Below are positions 1 to 8,885 of a stretch of 64,000 nucleotides of DNA, piece after piece (the first letter of the stretch is position 1; the number at the start of each line of letters is the position of its first letter). The notes beneath the pieces were generated by a model. It had not been told where the DNA came from. It did no database searches and saw only the letters and a list, made by a program, of their open reading frames with translations. This stretch comes from Streptomyces sp. DSM 15324 (lineage in GTDB: Bacteria; Actinomycetota; Actinomycetes; Streptomycetales; Streptomycetaceae). The translations under genes and the position numbers were made by a program. Where the stretch lies: the NCBI RefSeq assembly GCF_001514285.1, contig NZ_KQ949029.1:86942-150941 (forward strand), read 5' to 3'.

Positions 1-1
1 A

Positions 2-247
2 CGGGACCGATCCACGCCCGACGCCCACCCTCTGCCGGGCCTCGCCATGTTGACCCCCCGCGAGGTCGACGTCCTCAAACTCATTGCGCGCGGCCTGTCC
101 AACCCCGAGATCGCCGACCGGCTCTCCATCAGCGAGGCGACGGTCAAGACCCACCTCAACCGCGTCATGACCAAGCTCGGCCTGAACAGCCGGGCCCAGG
201 CGGTAGTGATCGCCTACGAGACAGGCCTGGTGACCCCGGGAGGGTAG
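2..247 (+). CDS. LuxR/NarL-type response regulator, C-terminal part (5' end outside window)
   Basis: The frame is open to the left edge, so only the C-terminal 81 residues are visible. They hold a complete LuxR-type helix-turn-helix: LTPREVDVL at the start, then GLSNPEIADRL, SEATVKTHLNRVMTKL and a closing AVVIAYETGLV. This is the DNA-binding output domain of NarL/FixJ two-component response regulators, which act in the cytoplasm after phosphorylation of an N-terminal receiver domain that would lie upstream. The ATG at 47 falls inside the domain and is not a plausible start. The partner kinase is not visible. The target genes cannot be deduced. Confidence 0.9.
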   Translation, partial: RDRSTPDAHPLPGLAMLTPREVDVLKLIARGLSNPEIADRLSISEATVKTHLNRVMTKLGLNSRAQAVVIAYETGLVTPGG

Positions 248-643
248 GCGGGCAGCGCGGCACGCGACCGCAGACGCTCAGGTTCGGTTGGTGACGCGAG
301 CGTTGGCGCGGCGTACACGTGGCGTCGAAGTGGGGCGGCCCGCGAGCATCCGGAGATCGGGCCGGGCCCCGGCGGTCAGGTCAGGTTCGGGGATGGGGAA
401 AGTCTCGGGCATGGCTCTCCCTGGGAATGGGTGTGGCCTCCGGTGTTCGGGAGGTCTTGCCACGGACCGTTACGAATCGTGCGGGAACAGCACGTGGATA
501 CGCTCGACGCCCATCCACTCGAGCGAGTCCTCCACGCTCGGTGTTCTGGCCCGCAAGGCTGAGCGGTTCATTGCTGGCGGTGAACCACTCACGCGTCGGT
601 TCCTGCGACTCACCGGCCGAAATCGACGAACCCGCCTGCTTCG
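248..643. other. Intergenic region, no convincing gene
   Basis: No reading frame here has a recognisable domain. On the minus strand, 470-555 keeps G/C-ending codons and would encode a short tail containing VEDSLEWMGVERIHVLF just before a TAA. It may be the 3' end of a lost gene, but I cannot name it. The region sits between an intact regulator and a row of gene fragments. Confidence 0.4.
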
Positions 644-942
644 CCCGGCGGTCACGTCGACGCTGGCGAGACCAGCCGCGCCGCGGCCGCCCGCGAACTG
701 GCGGAGGAGACCGGCGTCCAGGTGGCCGCCGACGACCTGCGTCAGATCGGCGTCCGGGACTCCCCCGGGCGCGACCCGCGCGGCCGGTTCGTCACCCTTG
801 CGTACGCGACCGTCGTCCCCGCAACCACCCGGATCACCGCCGGAGACGACGCCCGCACCGCCCGCTGGTGCCCCTGGCCGACCTGCCGGACCAGCTGGCG
901 TTCGACCACGCCGACATCCTCAGCGCAGCCACGGCCTCCTGA
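644..942 (+). pseudogene. Nudix hydrolase fragment, 5'-truncated and frameshifted
   Basis: Frame 2 from 644 encodes a perfect Nudix box, GX5EX7REXXEEXG: GHVDAGE, then seven residues, then RELAEETG. That motif binds the metal and the diphosphate of nucleoside-diphosphate-X substrates. The frame stays coherent through VTLAYATVV and then loses register near 868-872. The rest of the domain (PLADLPDQLAFDHADIL) continues one frame over and stops at 942. One missing base in a run of C explains the break. Upstream of 644 the N-terminal strand of a Nudix domain is missing, so this is a remnant rather than a sequencing artefact alone. Confidence 0.65.
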
Positions 943-951
943 ACCAACCCC

Positions 952-1191
952 ACGCGAGTCACCGCCGTCCTCACCATCGTCGCCACCCTGTTGGGCGCGA
1001 TCGTGAGCGGCCGATTCCAGGAGCGCGCCGCCGAACGGCAGGTGCGCGTCACCCACGGCGAGCCGGTCCGCCGCGACCGCCTGGAGGCCGTCACCACGCT
1101 GGCCTGCGCCGCCACCGACCATCGGCGGGCCCTGTGGATGCGCGGCGACGCCGTCCTTCACATCGGCGCGCCCACCGAGAACCGGAGGTAG
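952..1191 (+). pseudogene. Remnant of a small membrane-anchored hypothetical protein
   Basis: The frame after the Nudix stop reads a hydrophobic N-terminus (VTAVLTIVATLLGAIVSG) followed by a charged helix rich in R, E and D (FQERAAERQ, RRDRLEAVTTLACAATDHRRALW). This is the layout of a widespread family of short Streptomyces proteins of unknown function that are often linked to integrative elements. No ATG or GTG stands in the expected place; an ACG at 952 is where the start would be. The frame ends early at 1191. I read it as a start-lost, 3'-truncated copy. Nothing recognisable follows to 1486. Confidence 0.4.
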
Positions 1192-1486
1192 TTGTGACTG
1201 GTGGATGGATACCGCAGGCTCAATGCGGTCGCCCGGACGGCCACCTTCAGCTCCTCCTCAACAGGAGGCACCCACGAGGTCGTGCCACGCACCCACGCAT
1301 CATGGGCCCGTGCGCATTGCATCTGCCCATCCCAGTCATCGTCCGGCGACCACCGGGCGCCATCTCCCATGAGCCGAGTCTGACCGAACACCTGAGCGCA
1401 GGTAACCCCCGACGGGACCGGACTTGGCCCGCACGCTTCACCGCTCTCGCCGCTTGCCAAACCGCATGAGGAATCGGTGAGGATGC

Positions 1487-2689
1487 TCAACCTTCCCTGA
1501 CACTGGGCCCTTCCTGCGGTCGGCGGGACGCGTCGGGGAGGTCGGCCAGGCGCCGCGCCCAGAAGGAGCGGTCGGTCCAGCGGGCCTCCCGGGCGTGGAT
1601 GACACGGTGGCCGCGCAGATACGCGCTCCGTGCGGCCGCGACCTTGTCCGCGTATGCGGCGAGGGCCGATTCCGCGCCGTAGGGGGCACGACCCAGGCGG
1701 GTGTCGACGGCCAGGCCCGCGCCCAGCCCGGTGTAGAGAGCGGTCAGCACGCCCTGGGAAGAGAGCGGGTCGAACGCGACCGCCGCGTCCCCGGCGGCGG
1801 TCCAGCCGTCTCCGTACACCGTGTCCAGGTGCGCCGTGTGCGCGGCGGCCCGGCGGGGCGCGGCAGGTGACGTGGGCAGGGGTCCGTCCCGGTGGACCCA
1901 CCGGGACACGTGACGGGTGGCCGTCATCCGTCGGCGGAAGTGGCGTGCGGTGTGGGAAGCGGCGGGCAGGTCGGCGTCGGTGAAGTAGGCGACCAGTCGC
2001 CCGCCGGAGGGCTGCGGGGCGGTGTACCACCAGCCGTCCTCGTCGGACTCGACGAGGGAACGGCGGTCGGTGTCCAGCGGGTCCGCCTCCAGGGGCACGT
2101 ACAGAGCTGTGAGCCGGTCCCCGACCCGCCGCCGGGCCCCGCACCGGACGGCGATCGCGGCGGCGCGGCCGGTGGCGTCGATCACCCAGCGGCAGCGCAC
2201 CGTACGCTCGCCACCGGACCGGGTACCGGCAGGGCCGGTGCCGCCGCGCAGGACCAGGGTCCAGCCGCCGTCGGGCGTCCGCGCGGTGTCGCGTACGGCC
2301 GAGCCCTCAACGACCTCGGCCCCCGCCGCGCGCGAGGCGTCGCGCAGACGTCGGTCGAACAGCCGCCGGTCGAGGTGCCAGCCATGGCCGTACGGGTCGT
2401 TGATGAAGTCCACGGCGTGCAGGTCGGCCGAACCCCAGGCCGAGAGGCTCCCGTAGCAGGGCAGATGTCCGGAGTCGACAACACGGTCGGCGACGCCGAG
2501 GTCGCCGAGCAGAACCCGCCCGGCGGGCACGAGCGTCTCGCCGACCTTGGGCGGCCCGGTGCCGGCGTCCGCCAGCAGAACCGTACGGCCGGCACGGGCG
2601 AGCACGAGCGCGGCGGCGCAGCCGGCCGGGCCGCCGCCCGCCACCACGACGTCGTAGGTGTCCGTGCCGGGAGCGAGTGCGGCGCTCAC
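1487..2689 (-). CDS. LodB-like FAD-dependent maturase/oxidoreductase
   Basis: A 400-residue flavoprotein. A Rossmann FAD-binding fingerprint (VVVAGGGPAGCAAALVLA) lies near residues 14-31, GETLVPAG near 50, and a second FAD motif (DAAVAFDPLSSQGVL) about two thirds along, as in the halogenase/geranylgeranyl-reductase superfamily. Its GTG start overlaps the lodA-like stop by 4 bp (GTGA), so the two are translationally coupled. In the known LodA/LodB and GoxA/GoxB pairs the flavoprotein is needed to generate the cysteine tryptophylquinone cofactor in the oxidase. I infer the same job here. It is not expected to act on free substrate. Confidence 0.75.
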   Translation of the reverse strand: MSAALAPGTDTYDVVVAGGGPAGCAAALVLARAGRTVLLADAGTGPPKVGETLVPAGRVLLGDLGVADRVVDSGHLPCYGSLSAWGSADLHAVDFINDPYGHGWHLDRRLFDRRLRDASRAAGAEVVEGSAVRDTARTPDGGWTLVLRGGTGPAGTRSGGERTVRCRWVIDATGRAAAIAVRCGARRRVGDRLTALYVPLEADPLDTDRRSLVESDEDGWWYTAPQPSGGRLVAYFTDADLPAASHTARHFRRRMTATRHVSRWVHRDGPLPTSPAAPRRAAAHTAHLDTVYGDGWTAAGDAAVAFDPLSSQGVLTALYTGLGAGLAVDTRLGRAPYGAESALAAYADKVAAARSAYLRGHRVIHAREARWTDRSFWARRLADLPDASRRPQEGPSVREG

Positions 2690-4707
2690 CGCGCGTCGCG
2701 GAAGGGGTCGAGTATCTCGAGGTATCCGGCGGTGATCTCCTCCTCGCGGTAGCCGGTCGCCCGGGCCGCCTCGCCGATCACCCGTGCCGCGGACTCGGCC
2801 TCGGCGGTTTCGGGGGCGAGCCTTTCCTCGGGCCGGATGCCCGCCGCCGCGGACAACACGTGCGGGCCCGCCTCGGGCACGTGCAGGTTGACGAGGTTCG
2901 CCGTGTCCGGTGCCTGATCGAGCGGTTGTCCCGGGCGCGACTCCACCAGGATCCGTTCCGGGAACTTCCCGTCGCCCACTGTGTAGTCGCGCGCCTCGAC
3001 GATGCCGAGCTTGGACCAGTCCTTGATCATCTGTGTGCGCTGCTGGTTCATGGTGCCGCTGAGGCCGCGCAGCCAGGTCGCCCGCCGCTCGAACGCCTCT
3101 TCCCGGGCGCTGTCGTCGCTCCCGGTGGGCGGCGTGTTGACCTTCTCGAAGTCCTCCAGCTTGAGGACATGGTTGGGTACCTGGGCAGGCCAGAAGGTCG
3201 GGAGGTAAGGGCTGTACCGGGGCCCCAGGTTGGCCAGCACCTCATAGCCGGAGCGGCAGCTCGCGGTGTCCGCCTGCCAGGGGGCGGCCATCCAGCGAGT
3301 GAGGTCTCCGGGCCCCTGTGCGTGCAGGGGGCCATTGGCGGCGACCGCCTCCTGCGGGGTGAGGGTGGGCCCGTAGTCGGGTTCGACGGTGCCGGTGGCG
3401 CGGTGCCGGATGCGGAAGGGTTCACTGAACATGCTCGCGTGCCTGATCGGCCAGGTGACCTCGCACCCCGGGTGGAACGCGTCGGCGGCGCAGTTCTCCA
3501 GGGCCCCCCGGTCCAGCAGCCCCGGCTGCTCGCCGACAGGGGCGTCGTCGACCGTGGGGCGCGGCTGCCGCAGGGGTCCGGCCCGGAAAGCCCCGTCCGC
3601 CCAGCGCTGAAGCATCCAGTCCTGGGTCGGCGACAGCACCAGGTGCTGACGCACGGACTTGGGCTTGCTGGCCATGGCGTCGCCGTAGATCCACGGCCAC
3701 GGCAGCGGGGACTTTCCGTCCCGGTCGTAGTCGCGCAGGGCGGCGTACGTCTGGCGGCGCAGTTCCCGGTTCCGGTCGGACGGATCGGCGAGCCTCTTCC
3801 GCAGGGCGGGCGAGAGGAAGAAGTGGGGGCCGTTCCAGCCGAACTGTGCCGCGAATCCCTGGTTGACCCACTGCAGATCGCAGAACCGGCGGAGGATCGG
3901 CTCGATGTGATCGGTGAACGAGATCTGCTGCGGGCGGGTCAGCGAACCGGCCTGGACGAAGACGTCGAAGAGCAGGTCGTGAAGGGTACGTATGGACTTG
4001 ACGCCGGGGGCGTAGTGCGGAGGCCCCACCACGACCCAGGCCGGGGCGGCGGTCAGATCCCTGCCGTCGATACGGACCTTGGCCGTCACCGGGCCGTCGG
4101 ACACGTCGTCGTACCAGGTGTTGTTGTTGGCGACCCCGGTGATCGGCTGGTTCGTGTAGGAGGCGGAGTTTCCCCGGCCTCCGAGCACCACCAGGCGGCC
4201 GTCGGAACGGGTGGAGATCTCGCCGAGGTACACCGCCTTGCCCATGATCTTGCCGGTGTCGAACTTCTGCGTCTCGGTCTTCGAGCCGCGGACGGTGCGG
4301 CTTCCGGGGTCGTTGACCAGCTTCTTCCTGTCGGCGCCCACGACGTCGGCGTTGCGCAGAGCGTATTGCTCTGCCGCGAGCGTCGTGCCCTCGGGTATGT
4401 CCAGCGCCAGATGGAACTGGTACCAGGCGGCCTTCTTGTTGGCCAGATGCACCGTCCACTGGATCTCGGAGACACCCTCGGCGCCCGGCTTCAGCTCCCT
4501 CACCACCTCCCCCGCGGCGTTGTAGCCGTACACACGGAACCGTGCGGCCTGCCTGCGGAGCGCCCCGGAACCGTCCTTGTAGGAGCCGGGGCCGGCTGGT
4601 TTCTGGTCCGGTGACTCCGGGCCGATGAAAGGTGCTTCGACACTGTTGCCGACCCGGGCGACACCGATGGCGGGGTGAATCTTCACCTGCACGATCTGAC
4701 TGTCCAT
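2686..4707 (-). CDS. LodA/GoxA-family CTQ quinoprotein amino-acid oxidase
   Basis: The 673-residue product begins with the family signature HPAIGVARVGNS, then FIGPE, YKDGSG and RQAARFRVYGY. Near the C-terminus PWQADTASC and TFWPAQVPN supply the likely cofactor pair, Cys484 and Trp506, which in this family are crosslinked into cysteine tryptophylquinone. Characterised members oxidise lysine at the epsilon position or glycine, release ammonia and hydrogen peroxide, and are antimicrobial through the peroxide. The substrate here cannot be told from sequence. The ATG at 4707 has a good ribosome site (GGAAGG). The lodB-like gene follows with a 4-bp overlap, forming a two-gene operon. No signal peptide is evident. 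Confidence 0.8.
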   Translation of the reverse strand: MDSQIVQVKIHPAIGVARVGNSVEAPFIGPESPDQKPAGPGSYKDGSGALRRQAARFRVYGYNAAGEVVRELKPGAEGVSEIQWTVHLANKKAAWYQFHLALDIPEGTTLAAEQYALRNADVVGADRKKLVNDPGSRTVRGSKTETQKFDTGKIMGKAVYLGEISTRSDGRLVVLGGRGNSASYTNQPITGVANNNTWYDDVSDGPVTAKVRIDGRDLTAAPAWVVVGPPHYAPGVKSIRTLHDLLFDVFVQAGSLTRPQQISFTDHIEPILRRFCDLQWVNQGFAAQFGWNGPHFFLSPALRKRLADPSDRNRELRRQTYAALRDYDRDGKSPLPWPWIYGDAMASKPKSVRQHLVLSPTQDWMLQRWADGAFRAGPLRQPRPTVDDAPVGEQPGLLDRGALENCAADAFHPGCEVTWPIRHASMFSEPFRIRHRATGTVEPDYGPTLTPQEAVAANGPLHAQGPGDLTRWMAAPWQADTASCRSGYEVLANLGPRYSPYLPTFWPAQVPNHVLKLEDFEKVNTPPTGSDDSAREEAFERRATWLRGLSGTMNQQRTQMIKDWSKLGIVEARDYTVGDGKFPERILVESRPGQPLDQAPDTANLVNLHVPEAGPHVLSAAAGIRPEERLAPETAEAESAARVIGEAARATGYREEEITAGYLEILDPFRDAR

Positions 4708-5451
4708 CGAAGAACCTTCCGTTGGGGGCCGCCGGGATGCGGTCTCGAACGTAAGACGTGCAATTCCGCCCGGAGGTCACACCGCGCAGGAGCGGATCGA
4801 CGTCCGATCTTCACCGGCCTTCCGCCAACTGCTGCCGTACGCAAGCGCGTTCGCCCCGGTCGGAGGTGCGCGGCCGCACCTGAGGAGATCACCGGCGGAC
4901 CTCATCCGACGCGGTCTCGATCAGCTCACCGCCCCGGGGAGAATACGGCGCGCACGACATGCAGACATGATCAACAGCTACAGGCAGGAACACCCCGGCG
5001 GCTCCCTCTCCCGGTAGTTCTCCCTCGGGGGCATGGGCGAGGAGGTGCTCAGCGCCCTGCAACAGGAGGTGTTCGCCGCTGTGGCGGCCGCTTCGGGGCC
5101 GGTGAGCAGGGTTGTTCCCGCGCGGCATCCACCTCCGCCCGAGCCTGCTCCAGAACCTCCGTCCAGGGCTCCACTGTCCGCAGGTTGCCGGACGGTGCGG
5201 ATCCGGTGAGCTGTCCGGTCGGTCCTGGTCGGCCGTCGAGGGCTTCCGTCGGATCCAGACCGCAGGCCCTCCGGTTCCTGGTGGACGCGCAAGCGCTCAT
5301 CGTCGTCGAGGTCCTGCCGGCAGCAGCACCCGTTCGCCTCGCGGCATGCGACCGGCGAGGTCACAGGGTGCCAACCCTGATCAGTGGTCAGGGACGCTTA
5401 GGGGAAGGGTGGGGATGTTCCCTGATGGCACGGCGACGGCGTGACGAAATC
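4708..5451. other. Long divergent intergenic region upstream of the oxidase and the serine hydrolase
   Basis: About 740 bp without a convincing gene. It must hold the promoters of the minus-strand oxidase operon and the plus-strand hydrolase. A minus-strand stretch around 5110-5230 has moderately coding-like third positions (TGQLTGSAPSGN, EPWTEVLEQARAEVDAARE), but no domain or start can be assigned, so it may be another remnant. Confidence 0.35.
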
Positions 5452-6669
5452 ATGATCGTCATGACTTCGACCTTTCTGTCCCGCCGGGCCCTCGTGGGCG
5501 CAGCTCTGACCGCCACCCTCCTCACGGCCGCCGCGGCCCCTGCCGCGATGGCTTCCACACCGTCGCCCGCGGCTTCGCCCGCGTCCACCACGCTCCCGCC
5601 GCTCGACGCGGCGGCGCTGCGCGCCGCGATCTCCGACCTGGACCACCCGCAGGCGACGGCAGCTCAGCTGCTGGTCAGCGGCAAGGCGGGACAGTGGTAC
5701 GGCACGGCCGGCGTGGCGGACAGAAGGACGGGCGCACCGGTCCGCCAGGACGACACCTTCCGGGCGGGCAGCATCACGAAGGTCTTCGTGGCGACGGCCG
5801 TGCTGCAGCTTTCGGCGGAGGGTCGGCTGGACCTGGACAAGCCGGTTCAGGACTACCTGCCCGGCCTGCTTCCCGACGGCTACGCCCCGATCAGGGTGTC
5901 CCAACTCCTCAACCACACCAGCGGGTTGCCGGACGAGTACATCCCGGACTCCCAGCGCACCGACACCCCGGAGCAGGTCCTCGAGCACCGCTACGACCGG
6001 TGGACGCCGATGCAGCTGGTGGCCACTCTCCCCGAGGACGCCCCGATGAAGTTCACGCCGGGCACGAAGCAGGAGTATCGGGGCATGAACTACGTCCTGG
6101 CGGCTCTGCTGCTCGAAAAGGTGACGGGCAAGCCGTACGGCAAAGTGATCGGCGACCGCATACTGCGCCCACTCGGCCTGTGTCACACATCCTTCCCCGG
6201 CGACGACCCGAAGATCCACGGCCCGCACGTCCACGGCTACCTGGCGATGTCGGACGGCACCCTGCAGGACGTGACGGAATACAACCAGTCCGAGGCATGG
6301 GGCGAGGGCGAAATCATCTCGACGACACGCGATCTGGACCGCTTCATCACAGCCCTGTTCACGCCGGGCAAGGTTCTGCCGAGGACGACGCTGGACAAGA
6401 TGTTCGAGTTGCCGGCACCGGAAGTACGGATGGTGGACGGCTCACCGGCCCGCTACAGCGCGGGCCTCCAGACGGTGACGGTCAACGGCGTGACCCTGTG
6501 GGGCAAGACAGGAGAGCGGTACGGCTACAACTCGGCCATGATGGCGACGCGGGACCTCCGGCGCAGCGCGGTGTACTCATGGACACCGACGCACCGCGAC
6601 GCCAGCCAGGTGCAGATGGCGCTGCGGATAGCGGATGCGGTCACGAAGCCGGCGGCGGCTACGCGGTAG
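5452..6669 (+). CDS. Secreted serine hydrolase, class C beta-lactamase / D-Ala carboxypeptidase fold
   Basis: The product has 405 residues from ATG 5452 (ATG 5461 is equally possible). A basic start, a hydrophobic stretch (ALVGAALTATLLTAAAAP) and an AMAS-type cleavage region form a signal peptide, so it is exported. The catalytic SxxK is S107-I-T-K110 and the third motif is K352-T-G354. The second motif is atypical: the usual Tyr-Ser-Asn is Tyr-Arg-Gly in QEYRGMNY, with an Asn two residues later. Family roles include peptidoglycan D,D-peptidase, esterase and D-amino-acid peptidase. The gene stands alone between two gene-poor stretches. The exact substrate is unknown. Confidence 0.85.
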   Translation: MIVMTSTFLSRRALVGAALTATLLTAAAAPAAMASTPSPAASPASTTLPPLDAAALRAAISDLDHPQATAAQLLVSGKAGQWYGTAGVADRRTGAPVRQDDTFRAGSITKVFVATAVLQLSAEGRLDLDKPVQDYLPGLLPDGYAPIRVSQLLNHTSGLPDEYIPDSQRTDTPEQVLEHRYDRWTPMQLVATLPEDAPMKFTPGTKQEYRGMNYVLAALLLEKVTGKPYGKVIGDRILRPLGLCHTSFPGDDPKIHGPHVHGYLAMSDGTLQDVTEYNQSEAWGEGEIISTTRDLDRFITALFTPGKVLPRTTLDKMFELPAPEVRMVDGSPARYSAGLQTVTVNGVTLWGKTGERYGYNSAMMATRDLRRSAVYSWTPTHRDASQVQMALRIADAVTKPAAATR

Positions 6670-6966
6670 AGCGGACAGGCACAACCGGGCCGGCCGCCCC
6701 GAGCGGCACCGCTGTCACGCCGTGTCTGTCCTCGCCAAGTGTTTCTCCGACGGAGCGGCTCGTTGGCGAACTCGACCTGGCGAAAGCCGCGATCAGCTCG
6801 GTGACGTCGGCAATCGGACAAGGCGGTGGTCGGGACTGCCTGAGCTCCGGTGGCAACGAGGGCTCCGGTGGCAGCAGCCATAGCCATAGGCGTCAAGGTC
6901 GCGCGCATACGACGAGTCAGCTACGGCAGCACTCTGATCCGCCGGCCTTGGGAGAACCTGCAACAA

Positions 6967-7110
6967 ACTGGACGGCTGGAGATCTTCGCCCGCGGATCCG
7001 ACGGCGCCGTATGGCACAAGTGGCAGACCGCCCCCAGCAACGGCTGGTCCGGCTGGGAATCCCTCGGCGGCTGGATCGACCGCCTGGCCGTCGCCGGGAA
7101 CGCTCCCTGA
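6967..7110 (+). pseudogene. Fragment of a PLL/tectonin-like lectin repeat protein
   Basis: A 48-codon stretch reads GRLEIFARGSDGAVWHKWQT, then WSGWESLGGWIDRLAVAGN and a stop. This is one repeat of the beta-propeller lectin-like modules (GRLEVFARG, DGAVWHKWQ, WSGWESLGG) common in secreted Streptomyces proteins. One repeat cannot fold as a propeller, and both the preceding repeats and a signal peptide are missing, so this is debris. The rest of 6670-7186 shows no other recognisable coding sequence. Confidence 0.6.
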
Positions 7111-7186
7111 GCGGACGGCCCGACAGGAGCGAGCACCCTGAGGTGTCCCCCGCGGCGACTCATCGCGGGGGACACCCGTTCGCGGA

Positions 7187-7447
7187 CCTTGGACTTGCAG
7201 GGCGCCCTGTCGGAGAAGGACTCCAGCACCTTGCGTTCCATGGCGATCACATGGCTGGCGTCGCGGACGCTCTGCCCGGCCCCGGGACCGCCCGCCGGTG
7301 ACGAGCGATCGCCGCCCGGGCGGCGGGTGGCGATGTTCGCGAAGTCCTCGCCCAAGCGGTGAATGACCAGCACCCTGGCCCCGGGCAGGCTCGGTGGGCC
7401 GCGTGGACGTTGCCCTCGAACGGCACCAGCCCCTGCGAGTGATACAC
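7187..7447 (-). pseudogene. Unrecognised frameshifted coding remnant
   Basis: The minus strand begins GTG with YHSQGLVPFEGNVHAAH, changes frame near 7395, and continues as GARVLVIHRLGEDFANIAT to VIAMERKVLESFSDRAP. Codon third positions are strongly G/C in both parts, which argues for a once-real gene. I do not recognise the family. It lies directly upstream of the symporter promoter and points away from it. Confidence 0.35.
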
Positions 7448-7458
7448 GTCAGACTCTC

Positions 7459-7495
7459 TCTGATGTTGTGCATTTTATTGACGGCAGTCATCAGA
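7459..7495. promoter_or_regulatory. Perfect 7-bp inverted repeat around the symporter promoter
   Basis: TCTGATG at 7459-7465 and CATCAGA at 7489-7495 are exact reverse complements. They flank and overlap the -35 element of the symporter promoter. A repressor site is plausible, for example for the PaaX-type regulator encoded at the end of this gene group, but the arm spacing (23 bp) is wide and chance cannot be excluded. Confidence 0.35.
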
Positions 7496-7506
7496 CAGCC
7501 TAATTT
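7478..7506 (+). promoter_or_regulatory. Sigma70-type promoter of the symporter-hydrolase genes
   Basis: TTGACG at 7478-7483, a 17-bp spacer and TAATTT at 7501-7506 give a close match to the HrdB-type consensus. A ribosome site (GGGAGA) and the ATG at 7542 follow at a normal distance. The region is clearly more AT-rich than its surroundings. Confidence 0.65.
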
Positions 7507-7541
7507 CGCGGTGTCCCTTCCCCCGCTCAAGGGAGACCGCG

Positions 7542-8885
7542 ATGTCCCCGTCCCCCACCGCGTTAGAACGCACCCGCCAGCTCCGCCGGGTCGCCCTGTC
7601 CGGCCTGCTCGGCACCGCCGTGGAGTTCTACGACTTCCTCGTCTACGGCACCGTCGCCGCGCTCGTCTTCGGCGAACTGTTCTTCCCCGGTGCCGACCCC
7701 GCCGTCGGCACGATCGCCGCGTTCGGCACCTTCGCCGCCGGATACGTGGCCCGCCCGATCGGCGGCATCGTCTTCGGACACTTCGGCGACCGGCTCGGCC
7801 GCAAGAAAATGCTGCTGCTCACCATGGGCCTGATGGGCGGCGCCAGCTTCCTCATCGGCCTGCTGCCCACGTACGACACCATCGGCGTCTGGGCGCCGGT
7901 CCTGCTGATCACCCTGCGGGTGCTCCAGGGCATCGCCATCGGCGGCGAGTGGGGCGGCGCGACCCTGATGGTCGTCGAACATGCCGGCGAGAAGCGCCGC
8001 GGGCTGTGGTCCAGCTTCACCCAGATGGGAGCCCCGCTCGGCTCCCTGATCTCCGCCGCCGTCGTCGCGATGGTCTCCACCCTCCCCAAGGACCAGTTCG
8101 CGGCGTGGGGCTGGCGGGTGCCGTTCCTGCTGAGCGTCCTGCTGCTCGGCGTCGGCCTGTTCGTCCGCCTCAACGTGGTCGAGAGCCCCCTGTTCGCCGA
8201 GGTGAAGAAGGACCGCGCGGAGTCCCGGCTGCCGATCCTCGACGTACTCAAGCGCCCCCAGCCCGTCCTGCTGGCGTGCTGCGTGGGCATCGGCGCCTTC
8301 ACCGCCCAGTCCCTGCTGACCAGTTACCTCATCGCGTACGCCACCGGCATCGGCCATCCCCGCCCGCAGGTGCTCACCGCGCTCACCGTCTCCGCCGCGG
8401 TCGCCCTGGTGGTCCTGCCCTGTGCGTCCGCCCTCTCCGACCGGATCGGCCGCCGCCCGGTGGTCCTCACCGGCGCGCTCCTGTCCGCCGCCACCGCCTT
8501 CCCCGTCCTCGCGCTGGTCGACTCCAAGTCGTCCGGAGCGCTGATCCTGGCCGTCGTCATCGGCCACGGCATCTCCCAGTCGCTCATGTACGGTCCGCTG
8601 GGCGCCCTGTTCAGCGAGATGTTCGGCACCCGGGTCCGCTACACCGGGGCCTCCCTCGGCTACCAGGGCGCGACCCTGGTGGGCGCCGGCTTCTCCCCGA
8701 TGATCGCCGGCAGCCTGGTCGCGAGCAGCGGCAACGGCACCCCCGTCGCCCTCCTGCTGTGCGGCGGCTCCCTGATCACCGCGCTGACGGTGTGGTTCGT
8801 CCGCGAGACCAGTCGTACGTCCCTCGGCGACGACCCCGCCTCCGCACTCCCCACCACCCCGCGCACCGAGGAGATCACCGCATGA
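7542..8885 (+). CDS. MHS-family metabolite:H+ symporter (MFS)
   Basis: A 447-residue integral membrane protein with about 12 hydrophobic segments. The MHS subfamily signature is visible: EFYDFLVYG in helix 1, GHFGDRLGRKKML in the loop after helix 2, and RVLQGIAIGGEWGGA in helix 4. Relatives import shikimate, alpha-ketoglutarate, proline/betaine or other carboxylates with protons. The stop codon overlaps the ATG of a secreted hydrolase (ATGA), so the hydrolase may release the solute that this carrier imports. The substrate is not determined. A strong promoter precedes the gene. Confidence 0.88.
   Translation: MSPSPTALERTRQLRRVALSGLLGTAVEFYDFLVYGTVAALVFGELFFPGADPAVGTIAAFGTFAAGYVARPIGGIVFGHFGDRLGRKKMLLLTMGLMGGASFLIGLLPTYDTIGVWAPVLLITLRVLQGIAIGGEWGGATLMVVEHAGEKRRGLWSSFTQMGAPLGSLISAAVVAMVSTLPKDQFAAWGWRVPFLLSVLLLGVGLFVRLNVVESPLFAEVKKDRAESRLPILDVLKRPQPVLLACCVGIGAFTAQSLLTSYLIAYATGIGHPRPQVLTALTVSAAVALVVLPCASALSDRIGRRPVVLTGALLSAATAFPVLALVDSKSSGALILAVVIGHGISQSLMYGPLGALFSEMFGTRVRYTGASLGYQGATLVGAGFSPMIAGSLVASSGNGTPVALLLCGGSLITALTVWFVRETSRTSLGDDPASALPTTPRTEEITA

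Noticed and set aside
278..1469. Long plus-strand frames across 288-1469
   Set aside because: They are Arg/Pro-rich shadows. The only coherent coding signals are the Nudix and membrane-protein remnants.
2677..4614. Long plus-strand frame opposite the LodA-like oxidase
   Set aside because: The minus strand has clear family motifs and a ribosome site; the plus frame has none.
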